Below, in pieces: positions 1 through 11,500 of a stretch of 64,000 bases of DNA. The first letter of the stretch is position 1. The number at the start of each line of letters is the position of its first letter. Both the position numbers and the translations under genes were made by a program. The DNA is from Drosophila pseudoobscura. Taxonomy: Eukaryota > Arthropoda > Insecta > Diptera > Drosophilidae. Where the stretch lies: positions 186,001 through 250,000 of the forward strand of contig NW_022881738.1 of NCBI RefSeq assembly GCF_009870125.1, written 5' to 3'. The notes beneath the pieces were generated by a model. It did not search any database and was not told the origin of the DNA. It saw only the letters and a list, made by a program, of their open reading frames with translations.

Positions 1-1761
1 CATAAGAAACTATTCGCTAATCGCCAAACCACTGACCAATCTGCTGCGAAAAGATGTCCCATTTAAAATGAGTCTGGAGGAGCAGCAGGCGTTCGCTACA
101 TTAAAGGAAGCATTGGTGAAAGAGCCGGTCTTGAAACTTTATCGCAGGAATGCAAAAACCGAGATACACACTGATGCGTCAAAGGACGGGTTTGCAGCGG
201 CGTTGTTACAATGGCACGAAGGACAATTGCATCCGATCTTATTCTGGAGTAAGAAAACCTCGGAGTCTGAAGCACGACAGCATAGCTATATACAGGAAGC
301 CAAAGCAATTTTCCTAGCGTGCAAAAAATTTCGTCAGTACATACTTGGAACCAACTTTAAGCTCGTAACGGATTGCGCCGCTTTCAAGCAAACGTTAAGC
401 AAGAAGGACGTTCCGCGGGAGGTAGCCCAATGGGTCCTGTACTTGCAGGACTACGACTTTGAAGTGGAACACAGACCAGGAGAACGGCTGAAGCATGTGG
501 ATTGCCTGAGTAGGTACCCAATTGATGTCATGATGGTATCTTCGGAAGTCACAGCAAGAATTAAGAAAGCCCAGCAGGAGGATACGATGATCAAAGCAGT
601 TTCCGAAATTTTGAAAAGTAAACCATATGACAACTTTAAGTTGAAAGCTGGTCTCGTATACAAAGTGGTGCAAGGCACGGACTTGCTGGCAATACCAAAG
701 TCATTAGAAAAAGAAATAATAACCGACGCTCACAACGCAGGACACTTTGCCGCTCAAAAAACAATGCACACCGTACAGCAGAGCTATTGGATTCCACATC
801 TGGAAGGAAAAGTAATTCAGATCATAGGAAACTGTATGAAATGTATAATCTACAACAAAAAGCTTGGCAAAAAAGAGGGATTTCTGCATCAAATTGACAA
901 AGGATCACAGCCGCTGTATACTATACACGTGGATCACCTTGGGCCTATGGATGCCACTTCAAAGCAGTACAAGTACATCTTCGCAATGGTTGATAGCTTT
1001 AGTTAGTTCGTATGGATGTATCCCACAAAAACAACAGGAGCAGACGAAGTTCTCAAGAAGTTAAGGGAGTGGTCTGATGTATTTGGTAATCCGGCACGCA
1101 TAGTAAGCGATCGTGGAGCAGCATTTACATCTTCAAGCTTTGAGGAGTTTGTCAAGAAAAAGAACATCGAACACATATGGAGCACCACAGGGGTACCAAG
1201 AGGAAACGGACAAATTGAACGCGTAAACCGATCTATTCTCAGCATCATTTCCAAATTGTCGTCGGAGGAACCTGGAAGATGGTATAAGTTCGTACCGCGA
1301 GTTCAGAGGGCTATTAACAGCGTTGTCCATTTGAGCTGATGATCGGGTTAAAAATGCGTTGTGGACCGGATAGCGACATACTTCAGCTAATAGAAAAAGA
1401 GATGGTTGATAATTTTGAAGACGAGAGGCAAAAGATGCGACAAGAGGCAAAAGAAAATATTCAGCAGGCCCAGGACAGATACAAGGAACAGTTCGATAAA
1501 AAGCGGAAATGCGAATACGGATACAAGGTCGGAGATCTCGTAGCCATACGTAGAACACAATTTGTAACCGGAAGAAAGATGGCCAGCGAATTCTTAGGGC
1601 CATACGAAATAACCAACGTGAAACGAGGCGGACGCTATAATGTTCGGAAGGCAGCAGACGTCGAAGGACCAAGCAACACGACCACAAGCAATGATAACAT
1701 GAAACTATGGAGCTTTTATGTAGAAAACGAGGACGCATTGTCATCAGGGACTGATGACTAA
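1..1761 (+). pseudogene. gag-pol: Family 1 gag-pol, copy A (3' part: RT end, RNase H, integrase)
   Basis: This is the 3' part of a Ty3/gypsy-type polyprotein, cut by the window edge. Position 1 corresponds to position 4864 of copy B. It starts just after the reverse transcriptase core and runs through the RNase H start (HTDASKDG, about 170-195), the integrase HHCC zinc finger (about 730-850) and the DD35E core (HVDHLG, SDRGAAF, NGQIER) to the GPY-type end (LGPYEI). Two breaks are visible. A TAG stop at 1004-1006 replaces a lysine codon of copies B and C inside integrase. A 22-bp deletion near 1318 shifts the frame. Copy C has the same 22-bp deletion, so A and C share an ancestor that B does not. 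The family is probably in the mdg3/blastopia/micropia clade, judged from the single-ORF organisation and small size (inference). Confidence 0.93.
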
Positions 1762-1775
1762 TCAGGATGACCGAG

Positions 1776-2110
1776 TGTAAGAAGGAGTGGGCCAGCTGGC
1801 CTATTGAAGGGGCAGCGGGGAGCAGCAACAGCAGTAATAACAGCAGCAGAGGAACAGCTGATGAGCAGTAACAGCAGCAGCAACAGCAGTAGCAACAGCA
1901 GTAGTAACAGCAGCAGATCAACAGCGGACAGAGAAGAAGAGGAACAGAGCGAAGCAGTGAAAAGGAGAGAACAGCAGCATACGGACGCGACTCAAGCAGC
2001 AGCAGAAAATCAGCAGAAATAAGCCGTAACATTAAGAACTTTTGTAAGCACACATACCAGGCCACCGCGATAATAATACGAATAAACAATACTCTAAATA
2101 ATATCTTACA
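1776..2110 (+). repeat. Family 1 LTR, 3' LTR of copy A (335 bp)
   Basis: The LTR begins TGTAAGA and ends TCTTACA, perfect 7-bp terminal inverted repeats. The middle is a CAG/CAA/AGT-rich trinucleotide tract (about 1820-2020). It carries a 14-bp segment that the LTRs of copy B lack; the 3' LTR of copy C also has it, so there are two LTR length variants. An AATAAA lies near the 3' end. The preceding bases TCAGGATGACCGAG take the place of a normal polypurine tract. Confidence 0.93.
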
Positions 2111-2114
2111 TACA
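2111..2114. other. TACA shared target-site duplication between copies A and B
   Basis: Four bases (TACA) separate the end of copy A from the start of copy B. The same TACA follows copy B (6982-6985) and precedes copy C (8311-8314). In the satellite monomer it occurs in the context CAGTATACATGCC, so TACA is the genuine 4-bp target. Confidence 0.85.
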
Positions 2115-2435
2115 TGTAAGAAGGAGTGGGCCAGCTGGCCTATTGAAGGGGCAGCGGGGAGCAGCAACAGCAGTAATAACAGCAGCAGAGGAACAGCTGA
2201 TGAGCAGTAACAGCAGCAGCAACAGCAGTAGCAACAGCAGTAGTAACAGCAGACAGAGAAGAAGAGGAACAGAGCGAAGCAGTGAAAAGGAGAGAACAGC
2301 AGCATACGGACGCGACTCAAGCAGCAGCAGAAAATCAGCAGAAATAAGCCGTAACATTAAGAACTTTTGTAAGCACACATACCAGGCCACCGCGATAATA
2401 ATACGAATAAACAATACTCTAAATAATATCTTACA
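2115..2435 (+). repeat. Family 1 LTR, 5' LTR of copy B (321 bp)
   Basis: It has TGTAAGA...TCTTACA ends. It is 14 bp shorter than the LTR of copy A in the CAG-rich middle. It pairs with the LTR at 6661-6981; both are 321 bp, and I noticed only a few substitutions between them (for example ACTCTAAAT here, ACTTTAAAT there), consistent with a fairly recent insertion. Confidence 0.93.
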
Positions 2436-2690
2436 TTTGGGGGCTCAACCGGTCGCGTACTGCCTGTGTAAAGTGGAAAAAAATCAAAAATTGTGTGTCT
2501 CATGTCTCAGAAGCCGGCAGCAGACGAAGCGAGACGGAAAAGAAAAAATTCGGTGCAAAAAAACTGCGCATTTGACTCTCAGAAGCCGCAAGCAGAGGAA
2601 GCGAGACAGCGAGTGGGTGAAAAGAAGAACCGAGAAAAAGGGGTTGTTTCAAGCCGGCTGCCCACAAGAGTATTGCGCAGTAGAATTATA
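2436..2690 (+). promoter_or_regulatory. Family 1 leader with probable primer-binding site (copy B)
   Basis: Two bases after the LTR lies TGGGGGCTCAACCGG (from 2438), the expected place and TGG start of a tRNA primer-binding site. Its first nine bases fit the tRNA-Pro type but the rest does not, so the primer is unassigned. The leader also holds an imperfect direct repeat built on CTCAGAAGCCG and GAAGCGAGAC, about 72 bp apart (about 2505-2534 and 2577-2608). Confidence 0.6.
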
Positions 2691-5600
2691 ATGGAAAATA
2701 CAAGTGGACCACCAGCCGGGAATATGCAGAAAAACGAAGGCCTAAGTGGATCAGAAGAAAACAGGATCAATCGCCAGCAAAACGCGAACGAGGAAGCGAT
2801 GAGGTCAACACTCCTAGAAGAAAACACACAGTGTTCCAACAGCTGGTTCAACTGCTCTCGATGAAAATAAATGCAGATGAAATAGACAAGAAAAATGATG
2901 CAAAGCTGGTAGTGGAAAATTTTGCCAAAATTATTCCGGAATTCAACGGAGAAAATATGTCGGTACAGCAGTGGTTTATTAACTTCGAGCTAAACGCTGA
3001 AGCATACGGACTAAATGACAAACAAAAATACGTGCAAGCCCGAGCAAAAATGACAGGTACAGCCGCTCTTTTTCTCGAGTCCACAGCAGTGTATGAGTAC
3101 GGCCAATTGCGTCATCAACTTCTACAGGAGTTTGAGTGTGAGCGTTTATGCAGTGCGCAAATTCACAATCAATTGTCTATGCGAGTGAAGATTGCCGGCG
3201 AAAGTTTTCACGAATATATACTACAGATGAAACGCATTGCTGCACGTGGGACAACAGACACGGAGTCGGTGATTCGATACATTGTCGACGGACTGAAGTT
3301 AAAAACGGATTATAAGTACACCTTGTATGGATGCAGCTCATACAAGCAGCTGCGAGAGAAGTACGAAATCTACGAAAGAACGCTCGCGGTTGATGGGGGT
3401 TTGGCCCCGAAACAAAAAGACTCACAGCCGTTCGGAAAGAAGTCCAATTTTACTAAATATGAAAGGAAGCAACACTGCTACAATTGTGGATCCCTGGAGC
3501 ATCTACGCAAGGATTGCCGAGCTGCATTAAAGTGTTTCCGCTGCAATCAGACTGGACACATGTCTAAGGATTGCCCGAGTGCTGCTGCCGTAAACGTTGC
3601 ATACGAGGAAAAACGCCTGAAGTCTCTTAAAATTAACGACGTGCAAGTCAAGGGTCTCATAGACACCGGTGCAGATGTTTCCCTATTAAAGATGTCAGTG
3701 TTCGGCAAAATGAGTGGTATCCATCTGCAAGCCAGTTCGTCAACTTTGAGGGGACTTGGAAACAACATCACACGCTCCGCTGGGCAGTTTACGGCAGAAG
3801 TGGAGATCGACGGAATGCGACTGGCACACAAATTCCTTGTGGTGGCCGATCATGCCGTCGGATGCGAATTGTTGCTTGGACACGACTTTATATCCAAGTT
3901 CACGATGACATCAACGCAAGGAGGATATAAGTTTTCTCCCCTGCCGGGGGAGGAAACTGAGGACATCAAACAGATAAGTATTTACAACGTGGTCGAAGAA
4001 AATACTGACATAAACATTCCGTCGCAGTTCAGAGATGCCGTCCAATTAATGATTCAGGACTTTACTGAAAAGAAGCAGACTGCAGTGTGCCCCATCATGC
4101 TGAAGATCGTACCGGACGAGAAAATAGCGCCGTTTCGACATTCGCCAAGTCGAGTGGCCATCAGCGAAGCCGACGTTGTCAAGCAGCAGATCGATGAATG
4201 GGCCAACGCTGGGATAATACGACGCTCATCATCAAATTTCGCCAGTCGGACTGTAATTGTCAAGAAAAAGGATGGGAGCAGCCGGGTCTGCGTGGACTAT
4301 CGTCAGTTGAACAAGATGGTCTTGAAAGATTGCTTTCCCGTTCCAATCGTTGAAGAGGTGCTGGAAAAACTGGAAAATGCTAAGGTGTTCACCATCGTGG
4401 ACTTAGAAAATGGGTTTTTCCACGTTCCTGTGGAAGAAAGCAGCAAAAAATATACGGCGTTTATAACGAAGGAGGGCCTCTTTGAGTTCAACCGTGCGCC
4501 TTTCGGTTTTTGCAATTCGCCAGCAGTTTTCATCCGTTTTATAAGTTTTGTATTTCAAAACCTTATAAATGAAAACATTCTTGACCTGTACATGGACGAT
4601 ATCGTTATACACGCTGAAACCGCCGACGAATGCCTGGGAAAGCTGAAGAAGGTTTTTGATGTTGCAGCTGAATACGGGCTGAAGATGAAGTGGAAGAAGT
4701 GCCGATTTCTGCAGTCGACCATTACATTTTTGGGCCACCAAGTTGGAGGAGGTGAAATCAAGCCTGGATTGGAGAAAACCAAAGCCGTCAGCAAGTTCCC
4801 GATGCCGAAAAACATAAAGGCTGTGCAGTCGTTTTTAGGATTAACTGGGTTTTTCCGTAAATTCATAAGAAACTATTCGCTAATCGCCAAACCACTGACC
4901 AATCTGCTGCGAAAAGATGTCCCATTTAAAATGAGTCTGGAGGAGCAGCAGGCGTTCGCTACATTAAAGGAAGCATTGGTGAAAGAGCCGGTCTTGAAAC
5001 TTTATCGTAAGAATGCAAAAACCGAGATACACACTGATGCGTCAAAGGACGGGTTTGCAGCGGCGTTGTTACAATGGCACGAAGGACAATTGCATCCGAT
5101 CTTATTCTGGAGTAAGAAAACCTCGGAGTCTGAAGCACGACAGCATAGCTATATACAGGAAGCCAAAGCAATTTTCCTAGCGTGCAAAAAATTTCGTCAG
5201 TACATACTTGGAACCAACTTTAAGCTCGTAACGGATTGCGCCGCTTTCAAGCAAACGTTAAGCAAGAAGGACGTTCCGCGGGAGGTAGCCCAATGGGTCC
5301 TGTACTTGCAGGACTACGACTTTGAAGTGGAACACAGACCAGGAGAACGGCTGAAGCATGTGGATTGCCTGAGTAGGTACCCTATTGATGTCATGATAGT
5401 ATCTTCGGAAGTCACAGCAAGAATTAAGAAAGCCCAGCAGGAGGATACGATGATCAAAGCAGTTTCCGAAATTTTGAAAAGTAAACCATATGACAACTTT
5501 AAGTTGAAAGCTGGTCTCGTATACAAAGTGGTGCAAGGCACGGACTTGCTGGCAATACCGAAGTCATTTGAAAAAGAAATAATAACCGACGCTCACAACG

Positions 5601-6646
5601 CAGGACACTTTGCCGCTCAAAAAACAATGCACACCGTACAGCAGAGCTATTGGATTCCACATCTGGAAGGAAAAGTAATTCAGATCATAGGAAACTGTAT
5701 GAAATGTATAATCTACAACAAAAAGCTTGGCAAAAAAGAGGGATTTCTGCATCAAATTGACAAAGGATCACAGCCGCTGTATACTATACACGTGGATCAC
5801 CTTGGGCCTATGGATGCCACTTCAAAGCAGTACAAGTACATCTTCGCAATGGTTGATAGCTTTAGTAAGTTCGTATGGATGTATCCCACAAAAACAACAG
5901 GAGCAGACGAAGTTCTCAAGAAGTTAAGGGAGTGGTCTGATGTATTTGGTAATCCGGCACGCATAGTAAGCGATCGTGGAGCAGCATTTACATCTTCAAG
6001 CTTTGAGGAGTTTGTCAAGAAAAAGAACATCGAACACATATGGAGCACCACAGGGGTACCAAGAGGAAACGGACAAATTGAACGCGTAAACCGATCTATT
6101 CTCAGCATCATTTCCAAATTGTCGTCGGAGGAACCTGGAAGATGGTATAAGTTCGTACCGCGAGTTCAAAGGGCTATCAACAGCACTGTTCACGTGTCTA
6201 CAAAGCGTTGTCCATTTGAGCTGATGATCGGGGTAAAAATGCGTTGTGGACCGGATAGCGACATACTTCAGCTAATAGAAAAAGAGATGGTTGATAATTT
6301 TGAAGACGAGAGGCAAAAGATGCGACAAGAGGCAAAAGAAAATATTCAGCAGGCCCAGGACAGATACAAGGAACAGTTCGATAAAAACCGGAAATGCGAA
6401 TACGGATACAAGGTCGGAGATCTCGTAGCCATACGTAGAACACAATTTGTAACCGGAAGAAAGATGGCCAGCGAATGCTTAGGGCCATACGAAATAACCA
6501 ACGTGAAACGAGGCGGACGCTATAATGTTCGGAAGGCAGCAGACGTCGAAGGACCAAGCAACACGACTACAAGCAATGATAACATGAAACTATGGAGCTT
6601 TTATGTAGAAAACGAGGACGCATTGTCATCAGGGACTGATGACTAA
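2691..6646 (+). pseudogene. gag-pol: Family 1 gag-pol polyprotein, copy B (one N-terminal frameshift)
   Basis: This is a single-frame Gag-Pol of a Ty3/gypsy retrotransposon. The ATG at 2691 starts a Met-Glu-Asn-Thr-Ser N-terminus matching copy C. A net 1-bp loss near 2830 (copy C has one base more) moves the sequence to a second frame, open from about 2831 to TAA 6644-6646. The first frame closes at 2862-2864. Order of domains: Gag capsid region; two CCHC knuckles (CYNCGSLEHLRKDC and CFRCNQTGHMSKDC, about 3475-3575); aspartic protease IDTGAD (about 3660); reverse transcriptase YMDD (about 4590); RNase H HTDAS (about 5030); integrase HHCC (about 5590-5700) and DD35E core; GPY-like C-terminus. 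Apart from the early frameshift the 1.27-kilo-codon body is open. It lies between matching 321-bp LTRs and TACA repeats, so it is a structurally complete insertion. A GTG at 2831 opens the long frame, but I do not take it as the true start. Confidence 0.95.
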
Positions 6647-6660
6647 TCAGGATGACCGAG

Positions 6661-6981
6661 TGTAAGAAGGAGTGGGCCAGCTGGCCTATTGAAGGGGCAG
6701 CGGGGAGCAGCAACAGCAGTAATAACAGCAGCAGAGGAACAGCTGATGAGCAGTAACAGCAGCAGCAACAGCAGTAGCAACAGCAGTAGTAACAGCAGAC
6801 AGAGAAGAAGAGGAACAGAGCGAAGCAGTGAAAAGGAGAGAACAGCAGCATACGGACGCGACTCAAGCAGCAGCAGAAAATCAGCAGAAATAAGCCGTAA
6901 CATTAAGAACTTTTGTAAGCACACATACCAGGCCATCGCGATAATAATACGAATAAACAATACTTTAAATAATATCTTACA
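6661..6981 (+). repeat. Family 1 LTR, 3' LTR of copy B (321 bp)
   Basis: It has TGTAAGA...TCTTACA ends and is followed by TACA (6982-6985), the right target-site duplicate. Satellite sequence starts directly afterwards (TGCCAGTGCTGG). Confidence 0.94.
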
Positions 6982-7637
6982 TACATGCCAGTGCTGGATA
7001 GGGAAGGGTTCTATATAAGTGCAGGTGCCATATAAATGCGGAGTTCCACTTTTTTGAGGCTAGAGTGCCGTATTGTTGCTAGTGCCCAAGATGTGCGATC
7101 TTGCCACATTTTCTGGAGCGTGGGTGCTATATAGGTGCGGTGGTTCAGTATACATGCCAGTGCTGGATAGGGAAAGGTTCTATATAAAAGCAGGTGCCAT
7201 ATAGTTGCGGAGTTCCACTTTTTTGAGGCTAGAGTGCCGTATTGTTGCTAGTGCCCAAGATGTGCGATCTTGCCACATTTCCTGGAGCGTGGGTGCTATA
7301 TAGGTGCGGTGGTTCAGTATACATGTCAGTGCTGGATAGTGAAGGGTTATATATAAGTGCAGGTGCCATATAAATGCGGAGTTCCACTTTTTTGAGGCTA
7401 GAGTGCCATATTGTTGCTAGTGCCCAAGATGTGCGATCTTGCCACATTTCCTAGAGCGTGGGTGCTATATAGGTGCGGTGGTTCAGTACACATGCCAGTG
7501 CTGGATAGGGAAAGGTTCTATATAAAAGCAGGTGCCATATAGTTGCGGAGTTCCACTTTTTTGAGGCTAGAGTGCCGTATTGTTGCTAGTGCCCAAAATA
7601 TGCGATCCTGCCACATTTCCTAGAGCGTGGGTGCTAT
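6982..7637 (+). repeat. 169-bp satellite, about four monomers
   Basis: Tandem monomers run from the TACA at the end of copy B to the mdg1/412-like LTR. The first monomers match, variant for variant, the satellite that follows copy C at 12874, so the right flanks of B and C are duplicates of one segment. No gene is seen. Confidence 0.93.
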
Positions 7638-8054
7638 TGTAGTATGTGCATATATTGAGTGTACACTGTACCCAATGGTTAACAATAAATGTATCAGCAA
7701 CACATTGTTGCAGTACACAAACAAAACCACTCCAAGTGAGCGTGCAATATGATCGCCGTTTATGCGCTAAGCTAAGTCAGCATTCCCACGCTGACCACTT
7801 GAAGCATATATATATATACACATATGTACATACGGCTCTTGCCCTCTCGATTATGCTGATAAGACAAATATGTATGAAGCCGCTCCGCTGTTGGCGTAAC
7901 CGGCAGCGCAGCTATGCGGTCTGAGTTATAAGAATAAATTCAATAAAGACATTCTAAAAACCGAAGTCAAACGGCACAGACGTGCCAGTGTTATAATTGT
8001 AATATTGACATATTACATGGCGACCGTGACAAGTGTCACGAACATGTAGAACAT
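7638..8054 (+). repeat. mdg1/412-like LTR (380 bp) plus primer site and short leader, 3' truncated
   Basis: The LTR 7638-8017 begins TGTAGTATG and ends TATTACA. It is followed at 8018 by TGGCGACCGTGACA, a tRNA-Arg type primer-binding site as used by mdg1/412-group elements (established knowledge). Only about 37 bp of internal sequence remain before satellite resumes at GTGCCGTATTG. The left junction, satellite GTGCTAT then TGTAGTATG, is identical in all four copies of this LTR in the window. Two AATAAA signals lie close to the LTR 3' end. Confidence 0.88.
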
Positions 8055-8314
8055 GTGCCGTATTGTTGCTAGTGCCCAAGATGTGCGATCTTGCCACATT
8101 TCCTGGAGCGTGGGTGCTATATAGGTGCGGTGGTTCAGTATACATGCCAGTGCTGGATAGGGAGGTGTTCTATATAAGTGCATGTGCGATATAGTTGCGG
8201 AGGTTCCACTTTTTTGAGGCTAGAGTGCCGTATTGTTGCTAGTGCCCAAGATGTGCGATCTTGCCACATTTCCTGGAGCGTGGGTGCTATATAGGTACGG
8301 TGGTTCAGTATACA
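8055..8314 (+). repeat. 169-bp satellite, about 1.5 monomers
   Basis: This short satellite stretch lies between the truncated mdg1/412-like fragment and copy C of family 1. Its last four bases, TACA, are the left target-site copy of element C. Confidence 0.9.
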
Positions 8315-8565
8315 TGTAAGAAGGAGTGGGCCAGCTGGCCTATTGAAGGGGCAGCGGGGAGCAGCAACAGCAGTAATAACAGCAGCAGAGGAACAGCTGA
8401 TGAGCAGTAACAGCAGCAGCAACAGCAGTAGCAACAGCAGTAGTAACAGCAGCAGATCAACAGCGGACAGAGAAGAAGAGGAACAGAGCGAAGCAGTGAA
8501 AAGGAGAGAACAGCAGCATACGGACGCGACTCAAGCAGCAGCAGAAAATCAGCAGAAATAAGCCG
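8315..8565 (+). repeat. Family 1 5' LTR of copy C, 3' part deleted
   Basis: It begins TGTAAGA after TACA. At AAGCCG (8560-8565) it jumps straight into the gag leader (GGCTGCCCACAAGAG). Copy B has AAGCCG both inside the LTR and in the leader near 2651, so a deletion across 6 bp of microhomology removed the LTR end, the primer site and most of the leader. This copy cannot prime its own reverse transcription. Confidence 0.9.
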
Positions 8566-8599
8566 GCTGCCCACAAGAGTATTGCGCAGTAAAATTATA

Positions 8600-11500
8600 A
8601 TGGAAAATACAAGTGGACCACCAGCCGGGAATATGCAGAAAAACGAAGACCCAAGTGGATCAGAAGAAAACAGGATCAATCGCCAGCAAAACGCGAACGG
8701 GGAAGCGATGAGGTCAACACTCCTAGAAGAAAACACACAGACGCTCCAACAGCTGGTTCAACTGCTCTCGATGAAAATAAATGCAGATGAAATAGACAAG
8801 AAAAATGATGCAAAGCTGGTAGTGGAAAATTTTGCCAAAATTATTCCAGAATTCAACGGAGAAAATATGTCGGTACAGCAGTGGTTTATTAACTTCGAGC
8901 TAAACGCTGAAGCATACGGACTAAATGACAAACAAAAATACGTGCAAGCCCGAGCAAAAATGACAGGTACAGCCGCTCTTTTTCTCGAGTCCACAGCAGT
9001 GTATGAGTACGGCCAATTGCGTCATCAACTTCTACAGGAGTTTGAGTGTGAGCGTTTATGCAGTGCGCAAATTCACAATCAATTGTCTATGCGAGTGAAG
9101 ATTGCCGGCGAAAGTTTTCACGAATATATACTACAGATGAAACGCATTGCTGCACGTGGGACAACAGACACGGAGTCGGTGATTCGCTACATTGTCGACG
9201 GACTGAATTTAGAAACGGATTATAAGTACACCTTGTATGGATGCAGCTCATACAAGCAGCTGCGAGAGAAGTACGAAATCTACGAAAGAATGCTCGCGGT
9301 TGATGGGGGTTTTGCCCCGAAACAAAAAGACTCACAGCCGTTCGGAAAGAAGTCCAATTTTACTAAATATGAAAGGAAGCAACACTGCTACAATTGTGGA
9401 TCCCTGGAGCATCTACGCAATGATTGCCGAGCTGCATTAAAGTGTTTCCGCTGCAATCAGACTGGACACATGTCTAAGGATTGCCCGAGTGCTGCTGCCG
9501 TAAACGTTGCATACGAGGAAAAACGCCTGAAGTCTCTTAAAATTAACGACGTGCAAGTCAAGGGTCTCATAGACACCGGTGCAGATGTTTCCCTATTAAA
9601 GATGTCAGTGTTCGGCAAAATGAGTGGTATCCATCTGCAAGCCAGTTCGTCAACTTTGAGGGGACTTGGAAACAACATCACACGCTCCGCTGGGCAGTTT
9701 ACGGCAGAAGTGGAGATCGACGGAATGCGACTGGCACACAAATTCCTTGTGGTGGCCGATCATGCCGTCGGATGCGAATTGTTGCTTGGACACGACTTTA
9801 TATCCAAGTTCACGATGACATCAACGCAAGGAGGATATAAGTTTTCTCCCCTGCCGGGGGAGGAAACTGAGGACATCAAACAGATAAGTATTTACAACGT
9901 GGTCGAAGAAAATACTGACATAAACATTCCGTCGCAGTTCAGAGATGCCGTCCAATTAATGATTCAGGACTTTACTGAAAAGAAGCAGACTGCAGTGTGC
10001 CCCATCATGCTGAAGATCGTACCGGACGAGAAAATAGCGCCGTTTCGACATTCGCCAAGTCGAGTGGCCATCAGCGAAGCCGACGTTGTCAAGCAGCAGA
10101 TCGATGAATGGGCCAACGCTGGGATAATACGACGCTCATCATCAAATTTCGCCAGTCGGACTGTAATTGTCAAGAAAAAGGATGGGAGCAGCCGGGTCTG
10201 CGTGGACTATCGTCAGTTGAACAAGATGGTCTTGAAAGATTGCTTTCCCGTTCCAATCGTTGAAGAGGTGCTGGAAAAACTGGAAAATGCTAAGGTGTTC
10301 ACCATCATGGACTTAGAAAATGGATTTTTCCACGTTCCTATGGAAGAAAGCAGCAAAAAATATACGGCGTTTATAACGAAGGAAGGCCTCTTTGAGTTCA
10401 ACCGTGCGCCTTTCGGTTTTTGCAATTCGCCAGCAGTTTTCATCCGTTTTATAAGTTTTGTATTTCAAAACCTTATAAATGAAAACATTCTTGACCTGTA
10501 CATGGACGATATCGTTATACACGCTGAAACCGCCGACGAATGCCTGGGAAAGCTGAAGAAGGTTTTTGATGCTGCAGCTGAATACGGGCTGAAGATGAAG
10601 TGGAAGAAGTGCCGATTTCTGCAGTCGACCATTACATTTTTGGGCCACCAAGTTGGAGGAGGTGAAATCAAGCCTGGATTGGAGAAAACCAAAGCCGTCA
10701 GCAAGTTCCCGATGCCGAAAAACATAAAGGCTGTGCAGTCGTTTTTAGGATTAACTGGGTTTTTCCGTAAATTCATAAGAAACTATTCGCTAATCGCCAA
10801 ACCACTGACCAATCTGCTGCGAAAAGATGTCCCATTTAAAATGAGTCTGGAGGAGCAGCAGGCGTTCGCTACATTAAAGGAAGCATTGGTGAAAGAGCCG
10901 GTCTTGAAACTTTATCGCAGGAATGCAAAAACCGAGATACACACTGATGCGTCAAAGGACGGGTTTGCAGCGGCGTTGTTACAATGGCACGAAGGACAAT
11001 TGCATCCGATCTTATTCTGGAGTAAGAAAACCTCGGAGTCTGAAGCACGACAGCATAGCTATATACAGGAAGCCAAAGCAATTTTCCTAGCGTGCAAAAA
11101 ATTTCGTCAGTACATACTTGGAACCAACTTTATGCTCGTAACGGATTGCGCCGCTTTCAAGCAAACGTTAAGCAAGAAGGACGTTCCGCGGGAGGTAGCC
11201 CAATGGGTCCTGTACTTGCAGGACTACGACTTTGAAGTGGAACACAGACCAGGAGAACGGCTGAAGCATGTGGATTGCCTGAGTAGGTACCCAATTGATG
11301 TCATGATGGTATCTTCGGAAGTCACAGCAAGAATTAAGAAAGCCCAGCAGGAGGATACGATGATCAAAGCAGTTTCCGAAATTTTGAAAAGTAAACCATA
11401 TGACAACTTTAAGTTGAAAGCTGGTCTCGTATACAAAGTGGTGCAAGGCACGGACTTGCTGGCAATACCGAAGTCATTTGAAAAAGAAATAATAACCGAC

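Noticed and set aside
1776..2435. Leu/Cys-rich minus-strand and Ser/Asn-rich plus-strand frames in family 1 LTRs
   Set aside because: They are translations of the CAG/CAA/AGT trinucleotide tract, which stays open in several frames by composition. They lie inside LTRs and change with the 14-bp length variant.
2831..2833. GTG as the start of the copy B polyprotein
   Set aside because: Copy C shows a normal ATG 140 bp upstream in what should be the same frame; copy B has lost one base near here. The GTG only marks where the shifted frame opens.
7646..7924. 92-residue plus-strand frame in the mdg1/412-like LTR
   Set aside because: It is wholly inside the LTR, begins at a non-conserved ATG, and is broken by the 2-bp TA change in the copy at 38525.
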